Positions 9,539-18,331 of a stretch of 64,000 nt of DNA are shown piece by piece (position 1 is the first letter of the stretch; the number at the start of each line of letters is the position of its first letter). Below the pieces are notes generated by a model that saw nothing but the letters and a program-made list of their open reading frames with translations, was not told the origin of the DNA and ran no database searches. A program made the position numbers and the translations under genes. Origin of the DNA: JANXSF01 sp043745195 (GTDB lineage: Bacteria; Acidobacteriota; Terriglobia; Bryobacterales; Bryobacteraceae); the NCBI GenBank assembly GCA_043745195.1, contig JAYTTF010000045.1:103395-167394 (forward strand), in the 5' to 3' direction.

Positions 9539-10750
9539 ATGACCGTCATTGAAAAATGTCGGCTGCTAGCAAGCTTCAGCGAGGAGCCGGACTGCATCAC
9601 CCGCACGTTTCTTTCAGCACCCATGCACGACGTCCACCGAACCTTACGCCAATGGATGGAGCCTTTAGACATGCGGGTTTGGGTGGATAATGCGGGAAAC
9701 TTGCACGGTTATTATCCTGCTGCAATCCCCGGAGCAAAACGAATTCTAATTGGCTCACATGTCGATACTGTTCCCAACGCGGGCGCATTCGATGGCGTGC
9801 TTGGCGTGGTGCTAGGCATTCAATTGGTTAAAGAATTGGCTGGCCGCAAAATGTCTTTCGGCATTGAGGTAGTAGCTTTTTCCGAAGAGGAAGGGGTCCG
9901 CTTTGGAGTGCCGTTTCTGGGCAGCCGTGCGTTAGTCGGCACGTTGGATAGCTGCCTGCTGGCGACCAAAGACAAGCTGGGAGTTACAGTAGCAGAAGCA
10001 ATTCAATCATTCGGACTACGGCATGAAAATGTAAGCCAAGCTATCGTTGATCCAGAACAAGTACTCGGCTATTTGGAATTTCACATTGAACAGGGACCAG
10101 TGCTGGAAAGCATGAATTTAAGATTGGGTCTGGTTACCGCCATTGCTGGTCAAAGCCGTCTTGAACTTATTTTTCACGGCCAAGCAAACCATGCTGGGAC
10201 CACACCCATGAACCTGCGAAGCGACGCAGTGGCTGCTGCCGCCGCTTGGGTCTGCCAAGTGGAAAAGACCGCCAAAGCCACGCCAGGCTTGGTTGCAACG
10301 GTGGGTCGCTTTGAAGTCACCCCGGGAGCAGGTAACGTAATTGCCAGCGAAGTTCGTGCAAGTTTAGACGTCCGCTCAGCTGAAGACCAACTCCGATTAT
10401 CCGCAGTTTCCAGTTTGATTCAAGAGGTCCAGACCATTTGCGAGGGCCGCAATATGACCGTGAGTTGCACGCAGCTACTGGATCAGCAAGCTGTCTTCTG
10501 CGACAGTGGTTTAGTGAATGCGTTAGCAGCAGCCATGAGCAAAACCGGTCACCAACCTCACCGCATGGTAAGCGGGGCAGGCCACGATGCAATGATCATG
10601 CAGCAGCTTGTTCCCGTTGCCATGCTGTTTCTGCGATCGCCGGGCGGCATCAGCCACCATCCCAATGAATCCGTGCTGCCTCAAGATGTGGATGCCGCAG
10701 TCCACGTAGGACTAGCCTTTTTAGACTCATTGGAGGCGAACCATGGCTGA
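9539..10750 (+). CDS. allC: allantoate amidohydrolase (M20 family)
   Basis: A 403-aa metal-dependent hydrolase that converts allantoate to S-ureidoglycine, NH3 and CO2. The ATG at 9539 lies one base after the uraH stop. Metal-binding motifs of the M20 amidases are visible: GSHVDTVPNAG, AFDGVLG, SEEEGVRFG and FHIEQGPVLE, with a late SGAGHDAM His. A related M20 gene at 12.8 kb ends the operon. This one is assigned to allantoate because the other matches ureidoglycolate amidohydrolase better. Confidence 0.88.
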   Translation: MTVIEKCRLLASFSEEPDCITRTFLSAPMHDVHRTLRQWMEPLDMRVWVDNAGNLHGYYPAAIPGAKRILIGSHVDTVPNAGAFDGVLGVVLGIQLVKELAGRKMSFGIEVVAFSEEEGVRFGVPFLGSRALVGTLDSCLLATKDKLGVTVAEAIQSFGLRHENVSQAIVDPEQVLGYLEFHIEQGPVLESMNLRLGLVTAIAGQSRLELIFHGQANHAGTTPMNLRSDAVAAAAAWVCQVEKTAKATPGLVATVGRFEVTPGAGNVIASEVRASLDVRSAEDQLRLSAVSSLIQEVQTICEGRNMTVSCTQLLDQQAVFCDSGLVNALAAAMSKTGHQPHRMVSGAGHDAMIMQQLVPVAMLFLRSPGGISHHPNESVLPQDVDAAVHVGLAFLDSLEANHG

Positions 10751-12092
10751 CGTTGTGATTCGCAATGGACTGGTGGTGAACGCCGACCGAGCTCGTATTG
10801 CCGATGTGGCAATTGAAGATGGCCGCTTCAGCGCAATCGGTCCTGAGCTTCCCAGCGCACACTTGGAGATCGACGCCACCGGCTTGGCCGTGCTACCTGG
10901 ACTAATCGATGTCCATCTGCATTTCAATGAACCGGGCCGTACCGAATGGGAAGGAATTTCCACCGGCAGTTGCGCGTTCGCAGCAGGCGGGGGCACATTG
11001 TTTTTCGACATGCCCCTGAATTCCACACCCTGCACTTTGGATGGGCTCAGCTTCGATTTGAAGCGCCAGGCCATGGAGCGTTCTTCAGTCACCGACTTCG
11101 CCCTATGGGGCGGATTGACTCCAACTAATTTAGATTCTCTGGATGAGTTGGCTGAGCGCGGAGTCATTGGCTTTAAAGCATTCCTGTGCGATTCCGGTCT
11201 TCCCGAATTCCAACGTGCCGACGACCTGACACTGCACGAAGGAATGAGCGCAGCAGCCCGTTGGGGTTTACCGGTTGCAGTCCACGCTGAAAGTGAAGAA
11301 CTGACAAAAGCCTTAACCGCAAAGATCCGCGCCAATGGCGGCCAAGGCGTGCGCGATTACCTTACATCAAGACCCGTGCTTGCGGAACTGGAAGCTATTC
11401 AGCGCGCAGCTTTGATTGCCAAGGACACCGGTGCGCGGCTGCATATTGTTCATATCAGTTCAGGCCGCGGAGTTGCTCTAGCGGCCCAGCTAAGGGCAGC
11501 GGGCGTTGATTTAACCATTGAGACTTGTCCGCACTATCTGTTTTTCACCGAGCAGGATTTAGAAGAAATCGGCGCGGCTGCCAAGTGTTCTCCCCCCCTG
11601 CGTTCGCCTGAGGAGCGCGAGGCACTTTGGGATAGGATGCTGGATGGGACCGTTGATATTGTCGGTTCAGACCATTCCCCCGCTCCTCCGGAAATGAAGA
11701 GTGATCCCAATTTCTTCAAAGTGTGGGGTGGCATTGCCGGCGTACAATCCACGTTGGGAGTATTGCTGGAAGCCGGTTGTCACAAGCGTCGATTGGGTAT
11801 ATCAAGAGTCGTTCAACTCACCGCCGCCGCACCTGCGCGACGATTTCATATTTTAAACAAGGGTGCCATTGAAGTCCAGATGGATGCCGATTGCACCTTA
11901 GTCGAACTTGGAACATCCTATTCCCTTGAAGCAAGTGACCTTTTCTACCGGCACAAAATAAGTCCGTACCTTGGCAAGCAACTGCGCGGAGTTGTACGTC
12001 GTACAATCCGCGGTGGAGTAACTATTTTCGAAGATGGACAAATTCCGGTTGTGCGGCACGGAAAACTGATTCGCCCAGCTGGAGGAGATTAG
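10743..12092 (+). CDS. allB: allantoinase
   Basis: A 449-aa cyclic amidohydrolase opening the hydantoin ring of allantoin to allantoate. The binuclear metal site is readable: DVHLHFNEPG (HxH), GFKAFLC with the carbamylated Lys, AVHAESEE, HIVHISSG and the Asp of GSDHSPAP. It overlaps allC by 8 nt. Dihydroorotase and hydantoinase are relatives, but the NEPGR motif and the operon indicate allantoinase. Confidence 0.94.
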   Translation: MADVVIRNGLVVNADRARIADVAIEDGRFSAIGPELPSAHLEIDATGLAVLPGLIDVHLHFNEPGRTEWEGISTGSCAFAAGGGTLFFDMPLNSTPCTLDGLSFDLKRQAMERSSVTDFALWGGLTPTNLDSLDELAERGVIGFKAFLCDSGLPEFQRADDLTLHEGMSAAARWGLPVAVHAESEELTKALTAKIRANGGQGVRDYLTSRPVLAELEAIQRAALIAKDTGARLHIVHISSGRGVALAAQLRAAGVDLTIETCPHYLFFTEQDLEEIGAAAKCSPPLRSPEEREALWDRMLDGTVDIVGSDHSPAPPEMKSDPNFFKVWGGIAGVQSTLGVLLEAGCHKRRLGISRVVQLTAAAPARRFHILNKGAIEVQMDADCTLVELGTSYSLEASDLFYRHKISPYLGKQLRGVVRRTIRGGVTIFEDGQIPVVRHGKLIRPAGGD

Positions 12093-12095
12093 TTG

Positions 12096-12830
12096 ATGCA
12101 GACATTGGGACAAACTCGCAGCACTTGGAAAGCTGATCACGCGCTGCTGACTCCAGACACATTCGTGCGCGCAGCTCTGCCAGGCATGAAGAACGCCACA
12201 GCTATTGTACACACTGCTCCAGCAATGGGTGCCGCGTTCACAGAGTATACGGTGGAATTCGCCGCTGATGGATTGCTTGGGCCAGCCGTGGGTCAGCGTT
12301 TTGTGTATGTGCTGGAAGGGTCAGTGACAGTTACTATCGGCGGTAAACGGCAATCCCTTTCTTATGGTAGGTATGCGTTCCTTCCAGAAGGAGAAAAGCA
12401 TTCCGTAAGGTCAACTGGAGTAAGTCGCGCAATTGTTATTGAAAAACCGTATCAGGCATTGCGTGGTGTGCCGCCACCCAAGCCATTCGTCGGCCAGGAA
12501 AATGGGATCATCCCACAACCGTTGCAAGATGACGAAGCGTTGCAAGTGCGCCAGTTGATACCTGCCGATTTCGCCTATGACTTCGCTGTCAACACCATGA
12601 CATTCAACCCCGGAGCAACGTTGCCGATGGTGGAAATTCATGTAATGGAGCATGGCCTGCTAATGCTGGAAGGTGGCGGCATTTACAGGCTGGGAGACTG
12701 CTGGTACCCAGTCACCGCAGGCGACTTCATTTGGATGGGACCCTATTGTCCACAGTGGTTCGGCGCGTTGGGTAAGAAACCTGCGAAGTATTTAATTTAT
12801 AAAAATTGGAATCGGCATCCATCAGCATGA
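12096..12830 (+). CDS. allE: (S)-ureidoglycine aminohydrolase (bicupin)
   Basis: A 244-aa double-cupin protein of the YlbA/AllE family, which releases ammonia from S-ureidoglycine to give S-ureidoglycolate using Mn2+. GGAGGAG at 12081-12087 precedes the ATG at 12096 at good spacing; a TTG immediately before is disregarded. Two cupin halves are visible, the second with metal-ligand candidates around MVEIHVMEHGLLML. It overlaps the last gene by ATGA. The presence of this enzyme means ureidoglycolate is made enzymatically. Confidence 0.92.
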   Translation: MQTLGQTRSTWKADHALLTPDTFVRAALPGMKNATAIVHTAPAMGAAFTEYTVEFAADGLLGPAVGQRFVYVLEGSVTVTIGGKRQSLSYGRYAFLPEGEKHSVRSTGVSRAIVIEKPYQALRGVPPPKPFVGQENGIIPQPLQDDEALQVRQLIPADFAYDFAVNTMTFNPGATLPMVEIHVMEHGLLMLEGGGIYRLGDCWYPVTAGDFIWMGPYCPQWFGALGKKPAKYLIYKNWNRHPSA

Positions 12831-14056
12831 TTACTTTACACGCAAATCAAAATCGCCTTCTCGACAGGCTGGATCGCCTCGCCGGTTTTTCCGACGTGCC
12901 GGCTCCGGCAGTAACTCGCGTCGTATTTTCGCCAGTTGATATGGCTGCGCGCGCCTATTTCAAAAGCCTCTGCGAAGGCTTTGCGATTCGTGAAGATGCC
13001 GTTGGAAATACTTTCGTTCGTTGGGTGGGCAGCGAACCCGAACTTGCTGCAGTGGGAACAGGCTCGCACATTGACGCCATTCCCCATTCCGGCCGCTACG
13101 ACGGAACAGTAGGTGTGCTGGGTGGTCTGGAGGCAATGGAAGCGTTGAGGGAAAGTGGATTCAAACCACGGCGGTCCATTGAACTGCTGCTGTTCACTTC
13201 AGAAGAACCAACCCGCTTCGGCATCGGTTGCCTGGGAAGCCGCTTGCTTTGCGGCAACCTGGATGCAACTGCCGGAGAGAAATTGAAAGATAGCTCCGGC
13301 ATGACGCTCAACCAAGTGCGAACAGCAGCAGGATTCACCGGCGTGCTGAAAGATGTCCGCTTGCAGACTAGCTACTATCATGCTTTTGCCGAGTTACATA
13401 TCGAACAGGGACCGCTGCTGGAACAACGTCGTGTGCCGCTTGGAGTGGTAACCGCCATCGCCGCACCGGCCAGTTTAAAAATCACAGTGGAAGGGGAAGG
13501 CGGCCACGCCGGAGCAGTGCTGATGCCTGGGCGTCACGATGCGTTTCTGGGTGCCGCAGAAATTGCGCTGGCGCTGGAAGGCTCTGCGAAATCCAGCGGT
13601 GCCGTCGATACGGTTGCGACCACCGGCATCTGCAACATTTTTCCGGGCGCGGTAAACAGCATCCCAAGTCGCGTGGAAATGACCGTGGATGCAAGGGACA
13701 TTGACCTGGCTCGCCGTGATGCCATGCTGCAACAGCTATCGAAAGCATGCAGCAAAATCGCTGCTACGCGAGGTTTGCGAGTCAGCACTGAAGTAGTCAA
13801 TGCCGACGCTCCGGCCCATTGCGATCCTCTGGTTGTGGAAGCGCTAGCCGCCGCCTGCGCAGGCCAACCATTTGATCGAATGGTTAGCCGCGCCTATCAC
13901 GACTCTTTATTCATTTCGCGAATTGCACCAACATCGATGTTGTTCATCCCGTGCCGAGCAGGCGTCAGCCATCGGCCTGATGAGTACTCCTCACCTGAGG
14001 ATATTGTTCGCGGCACTGAAGTCCTAGCCCGCGCACTCGCTCACCTTGCCAGTTGA
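12827..14056 (+). CDS. ureidoglycolate amidohydrolase (M20 family, plant UAH-like)
   Basis: A 409-aa M20 hydrolase, paralogous to AllC. It would hydrolyse S-ureidoglycolate to glyoxylate, 2 NH3 and CO2. Metal motifs are GSHIDAIPHSG, RYDGTVG, SEEPTRFG, ELHIEQGPLLE, SRAYHDSLF and SHRPDEYSSPED. The last two resemble the C-terminal motifs I recall from plant ureidoglycolate amidohydrolase rather than AllC. The position right after the ureidoglycine aminohydrolase and the lack of a ureidoglycolate lyase gene support this. The start is fixed by the ATGA overlap. A second allantoate amidohydrolase is the alternative. Confidence 0.82.
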   Translation: MITLHANQNRLLDRLDRLAGFSDVPAPAVTRVVFSPVDMAARAYFKSLCEGFAIREDAVGNTFVRWVGSEPELAAVGTGSHIDAIPHSGRYDGTVGVLGGLEAMEALRESGFKPRRSIELLLFTSEEPTRFGIGCLGSRLLCGNLDATAGEKLKDSSGMTLNQVRTAAGFTGVLKDVRLQTSYYHAFAELHIEQGPLLEQRRVPLGVVTAIAAPASLKITVEGEGGHAGAVLMPGRHDAFLGAAEIALALEGSAKSSGAVDTVATTGICNIFPGAVNSIPSRVEMTVDARDIDLARRDAMLQQLSKACSKIAATRGLRVSTEVVNADAPAHCDPLVVEALAAACAGQPFDRMVSRAYHDSLFISRIAPTSMLFIPCRAGVSHRPDEYSSPEDIVRGTEVLARALAHLAS

Positions 14057-14059
14057 AAC

Positions 14060-16180
14060 CTACGGCGCAGGCTTGATATACACCTTCACACTTGGACTGC
14101 AAATGTTCCCTGAGCAAAGGAATAAGTCCACGGAGTTAGTCGTAATGCTCGCAGGCACGTCCAAGTTTACTTGCTGCAAACCTAGCAGCCCCGGTGCTGG
14201 TCCAGCGTAGCGCGGCGAAGCAATCGACTCAACTCCCAACCTTGCCGTAACGTTCGCGGTCAACAATCCAGTGCAGTAAACCTGAATCACTGTACCCACT
14301 GGAGCCCCGTTTAATGCAGTATTCACAGTGTTGTCCTGGTTCAGCACACCGGGTGTGAAAATTCCAGGAGCGGATGCTGCCGCAATCTCCACCGTTCGCG
14401 CAGGACTTTTCCGACCGTCGGGCATAATCACTATCACCTGTGCCGTTGGTTTTTCTCCAAAGAACGGGACACGAATGTTGATCTGCGTTGCGTTGGCGAA
14501 AAGTACGGTTGCCGGCACATCGTCAAATGTAACCGCAGGCGGTTGATTGCCAAAGTTTGTGCCAAAAACAGTTGCGATTGAACCCGACGCGATTGCACCC
14601 ACTGCAAAGCTTGCACCATTTACCACAGACGTGATCACCGGGAACGGCGGTGGGGGCGGCGCAAAGTCCGTCAACTCCAGGCGAATTGGAAGACTGCGGG
14701 ATCCTGCAATAGGCCCCGCGTCAATCAATAGAGTCGCGTTGTAAATCCCAGCCGGTAGACGGCCCGGAGTGAAGTCAATTCGCAGGGTGGCATTGTTCAA
14801 GCCAAACCCCGGATCCAGTGTAAGCCAACCAGTAGCACTGCCCTGGTAGTTAACCGATGCCGTCCAATTCAACAAACTGCCGCCCTGGTTGTTAATGCGC
14901 ACATAACGCACCTGTGGTGCCGAGTTAGTGAAGGCACTTATGCTGAGTGGTTCCGGAGTTAGTGAAAGAATCGGAAATATTCCGGAGTTACAATCACCCA
15001 ACGATTGGCAATCAGACGGCGGCGGCACCACTTGGAAGCGAGGCACAGGCGCTGACGTAGATGCCACCGAATCGTTGGAAAGTGGACCAAAGGAAATGTC
15101 CACCCGGCCTTGCGCTGCCGTCCCATCATTCGGAGCATTGTAGACCAGGAAGGTTGGAAACTGCGCACTTTCCCGGGCTGAGTTATTTGCGTCCACCACT
15201 TCAAATACAGCAATTCCGGCTCCGCCTGCCAAAGTAACTTCACTGGCACCGTTGAAGTTCACCACTGGGGAACCCACCGTGCCTGGAGTATAAGCCAGCG
15301 TTCCGCCCGCGCCAAAGGAATCGGTATTGCGCACTCGAACAAGCAGCAACTGACCTTGCGTAGTTGGTGTATACGATCCGCCATTTGCAGGGTAACCCAA
15401 ATCGCCGCCCGCAGTCGATGTTGTAGCTGACGTACCCGCTATCGCGTCAGGCACAAACAATCGCGCTCCCACGGGAAAGCCTGAATAGCGGACCGCAATG
15501 CGCGTTCCAGAATCAGAATTCGGCTGGCGTTTTTCAAATGAACTGGCGTTGGTTGCACCTTCAGTCACGCGAATGGATGCAAAGCGTGTTCCTTTGTTAA
15601 TCAGGTTGGCAAAAGTGATGATGTCAGGCCCCTGCGATCCATTGCAAATAAAGGTGGAAGAGTAACTGGCAAGTAACCCACGCGCCGGCACACCGGCAGT
15701 AAGTGGATTTGCGTCTACCCGAATTGCGGTTGGCCCATTGGTTGCCAGTTGGATGCGTACAGGAAGTTCCGCAGCTTGCCAGGCATTCACCCGCACGTTG
15801 CTAATGCGAATGGATACGGCCCCGGAACTGGGAGTTGTAAAACTAATGCCGCTGATGTTCACACTGGCCGAACTAGCCAAGGTGGAAGTAGTGTTCAGTA
15901 TCTGGGTCCCGCCTGTAGTTTCAAGGCTAACCACAACGTCCACCACACCGCCGGAACTTACTCGATTGGTGATCACAGTTGATGTGGAAAACAAGGTGAG
16001 CCCAGCAACCACGCTGGCACCCGGTTGTCCCCCGCTGCAACTCAGAACAATATCACCAATACGCTCGGTGACGCCTTCAGACCGGATCAGCGCCGGCACA
16101 GCAGTGGCCACACAGTTCAATTGCTGTGCCTGTGCGGCAATTACAAAAAATAAACTTAATGGTAAAAAGTTTTGAAGCAA
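14060..16180 (-). CDS. large secreted protein with C-terminal Solibacter-type IPT/Ig domain
   Basis: A roughly 706-aa exported protein. A TTG at 16180, eight bases after GGAGG, gives a clean signal peptide (MLQNFLPLSLFFVIAAQAQ); an upstream TTG at 16195 would place the ribosome site inside the gene. The body is Ser/Thr/Gly-rich beta structure. From about residue 520 it carries the VVNGASFAVGAIASGSIATVFGTNF block that begins the TIGR03437-type module found in many Solibacter extracellular proteins. Function unknown; adhesion or surface display is a guess. The 3' end is 3 nt from the purine operon's last stop (convergent). Confidence 0.85.
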   Translation of the reverse strand: MLQNFLPLSLFFVIAAQAQQLNCVATAVPALIRSEGVTERIGDIVLSCSGGQPGASVVAGLTLFSTSTVITNRVSSGGVVDVVVSLETTGGTQILNTTSTLASSASVNISGISFTTPSSGAVSIRISNVRVNAWQAAELPVRIQLATNGPTAIRVDANPLTAGVPARGLLASYSSTFICNGSQGPDIITFANLINKGTRFASIRVTEGATNASSFEKRQPNSDSGTRIAVRYSGFPVGARLFVPDAIAGTSATTSTAGGDLGYPANGGSYTPTTQGQLLLVRVRNTDSFGAGGTLAYTPGTVGSPVVNFNGASEVTLAGGAGIAVFEVVDANNSARESAQFPTFLVYNAPNDGTAAQGRVDISFGPLSNDSVASTSAPVPRFQVVPPPSDCQSLGDCNSGIFPILSLTPEPLSISAFTNSAPQVRYVRINNQGGSLLNWTASVNYQGSATGWLTLDPGFGLNNATLRIDFTPGRLPAGIYNATLLIDAGPIAGSRSLPIRLELTDFAPPPPPFPVITSVVNGASFAVGAIASGSIATVFGTNFGNQPPAVTFDDVPATVLFANATQINIRVPFFGEKPTAQVIVIMPDGRKSPARTVEIAAASAPGIFTPGVLNQDNTVNTALNGAPVGTVIQVYCTGLLTANVTARLGVESIASPRYAGPAPGLLGLQQVNLDVPASITTNSVDLFLCSGNICSPSVKVYIKPAP

Positions 16181-16303
16181 AACGAGGACCTCCAATCATC
16201 ACTTGAAAAACAAGTGTTTAATTGCCTTATTCGATGGACGCACGAACGCAGGAGGGGGGGTACAAACCCATCCTTAGGATACAATGAAAGGGAGCACCCG
16301 TCC

Positions 16304-17233
16304 ATGCCTGTTACCGTTTCCATTGCCGAAGAAATTGCAGAACTGAAGCGCGAACGCAATGCCGTCTTGCTGGCTCATCATTACCAAGAGTCTGAAATTC
16401 AAGAACTTGCTGACTTCATTGGCGATAGCCTGGAGCTGGCGCGCAAAGCCCAATCCACCACTGCCGATGTCATTCTTTTCGCCGGAGTTTACTTCATGGC
16501 GGAAACGGCCAAAGTTCTGAACCCAAAGAAAATCGTCGTGGTGCCAGACAGCAACGCCGGATGCTCTCTGGTTGATTCCTGTCCCGTCGAGCCCATCCGC
16601 GCTTTCAAAAAACTTCACCCCGATCACGCCATTGTCAGCTACATCAATACCAGTGTTGAGGTGAAAGCCGAATCGGATATTCTGTGTACTTCCCGCAACG
16701 CGGTTGATGTTGTGCGCTCCATTCCCGAAGAGCAACCCATTCTGTTTCTGCCCGATGTGAACCTTGGCAATTGGGTAAAAAAGCAGACCGGCCGGCAGAA
16801 CATGCGCATTTGGCAAGGGGCCTGCATCGTTCATGCAACCTTCCCCGCGCGCCGATTGACGCAAGCCAAAGCGGAGCATCCCAATGCCGTCGTCGTTGCC
16901 CATCCGGAATGTCCTGGTGATGTGCTGGCCATGGCCGATTACATTGGCTCCACCTCGGCATTGATCGCCTACTGCGCCGAATCCGACGCCCGCGAATTCA
17001 TCGTGATGACTGAAAGCGGCGTGCAGCATTCCCTTCGCAAGAATTCGCCAGAGAAGAGTTTCTACTTCGTCAATAACGAAAATTGCAATTGCAGCGAATG
17101 CCCGTACATGAAAATGAACACCCTGGAAAAGGTGCGCGATGCCCTGCTGAATTTGGCACCGCGCGTGGAACTTACTCAGGAAATCATGGAGCGTGCCCGC
17201 CTGCCCATTGAGCGCATGTTAGCCATTAAGTAA
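16304..17233 (+). CDS. nadA: quinolinate synthase A
   Basis: A 309-aa [4Fe-4S] enzyme condensing iminoaspartate with dihydroxyacetone phosphate to quinolinate in NAD synthesis. ATG 16304 follows GGGAG at good spacing and gives the usual family length; the open frame extends upstream to 16172 but without family-like sequence. Cluster cysteines are Cys87 (AGCSLV), the Cys in HPECPGD and the Cys in CNCSECPY. LLAHHYQ and GDSLELAR are family motifs. nadB and nadC are not in the window. Confidence 0.95.
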   Translation: MPVTVSIAEEIAELKRERNAVLLAHHYQESEIQELADFIGDSLELARKAQSTTADVILFAGVYFMAETAKVLNPKKIVVVPDSNAGCSLVDSCPVEPIRAFKKLHPDHAIVSYINTSVEVKAESDILCTSRNAVDVVRSIPEEQPILFLPDVNLGNWVKKQTGRQNMRIWQGACIVHATFPARRLTQAKAEHPNAVVVAHPECPGDVLAMADYIGSTSALIAYCAESDAREFIVMTESGVQHSLRKNSPEKSFYFVNNENCNCSECPYMKMNTLEKVRDALLNLAPRVELTQEIMERARLPIERMLAIK

Positions 17234-17239
17234 GTACGA

Positions 17240-18235
17240 ATGAACACTGCACCCCTTTACGACACGTTCGGCCGCTTGCACGATAACCTGCGGATCAGCG
17301 TGACGGACCGGTGCAACATCCGCTGCTTTTACTGCATGCCGGAAATGGATGCGCAGTACATGCCTCGGGCGGAAATTCTCAGTTGGGAAGAAATGGCTAG
17401 AGTTGTGCGAGTGGCCGCGAAGCTGGGTGTGCGCAAAATCCGCATCACCGGCGGCGAACCCCTTGTGCGCAAAAATCTGTCATTCCTGATTCGCGAAATC
17501 AATGCGATTGAGGAAATTGAAGACATAGCACTCACCACCAATGGAGTGTTGCTGGCCGCGCAAGCCCAGGAGTTGTACGATGCCGGCCTGCGGCGTCTCA
17601 ATATTCACATTGATACATTGGACCGTGCAAAGTTCCTGAAAATCACTCGTCGCGACGAATTCCAGCGAGTGATGGAAGGCATTGAAGCAGCGCTCAGCAC
17701 GGGATTCAAGGTGAAGATCAATGCGGTGGCGGTGAAGAATCTTGTTGAGGAAGATATCGTTCCCCTGGCCCGCTTCGGCCGCGAACGAGGCATTGAAATT
17801 CGCTACATCGAATTCATGCCGCTTGATTCGCAAGGCCTGTGGGACAAGAAGAGAGTGTTGCTGCAGGACGAGATGTTGACGATGCTGGAGCAAGGCATTG
17901 GCCCACTGGAAGAGATCCCCGATCGCGACCCGCGAGCGCCGGCGAGTGAGTACCGTTTCAAGGACGGCGTGGGTCGGGTGGGCTTCATCGCGTCGGTGTC
18001 GAAGCCGTTTTGTATGAACTGCAATCGCATCCGGCTGACGTCCGATGGCAAGCTGCGCTACTGCTTATTTGCCATTGAAGAGACGGATTTGAAAGGACTG
18101 CTCCGCGACGGTTCCAGCGACGCAGCGATTGCTGATACCATACGGGAAAATATCCGCCAGAAGTGGGTAGGGCATGAAATTAACACCGTCCAATTTGTGG
18201 CCCCGCCACGTCCAATGCACGCTATTGGTGGGTAG
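17240..18235 (+). CDS. moaA: GTP 3',8-cyclase, molybdenum cofactor biosynthesis
   Basis: A 331-aa radical-SAM enzyme that begins molybdopterin synthesis from GTP. The N-terminal CNIRCFYC (CxxxCxxC) binds the SAM-cleaving cluster; the C-terminal cluster is in FCMNCNRIRLT...YCLF. The protein ends in Gly-Gly, as active MoaA proteins do. It starts 6 nt after nadA, so the two are cotranscribed. Xanthine dehydrogenase at 4.2 kb requires the cofactor this pathway produces; other moa genes are not in the window. Confidence 0.95.
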   Translation: MNTAPLYDTFGRLHDNLRISVTDRCNIRCFYCMPEMDAQYMPRAEILSWEEMARVVRVAAKLGVRKIRITGGEPLVRKNLSFLIREINAIEEIEDIALTTNGVLLAAQAQELYDAGLRRLNIHIDTLDRAKFLKITRRDEFQRVMEGIEAALSTGFKVKINAVAVKNLVEEDIVPLARFGRERGIEIRYIEFMPLDSQGLWDKKRVLLQDEMLTMLEQGIGPLEEIPDRDPRAPASEYRFKDGVGRVGFIASVSKPFCMNCNRIRLTSDGKLRYCLFAIEETDLKGLLRDGSSDAAIADTIRENIRQKWVGHEINTVQFVAPPRPMHAIGG

Positions 18236-18331
18236 TGAATAGTGCAAGCCAATGGGGGATTCGAGTGCCTGCCCCAAGCTACTGCATTTTTATGAAGGCA
18301 GAGAGTTGCGCTAAGCGAGCGGCCTGGTACC

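Noticed and set aside
16274..17029. 251-codon open frame antisense to nadA
   Set aside because: Shadow of nadA; His/Gly-rich sequence without family character.
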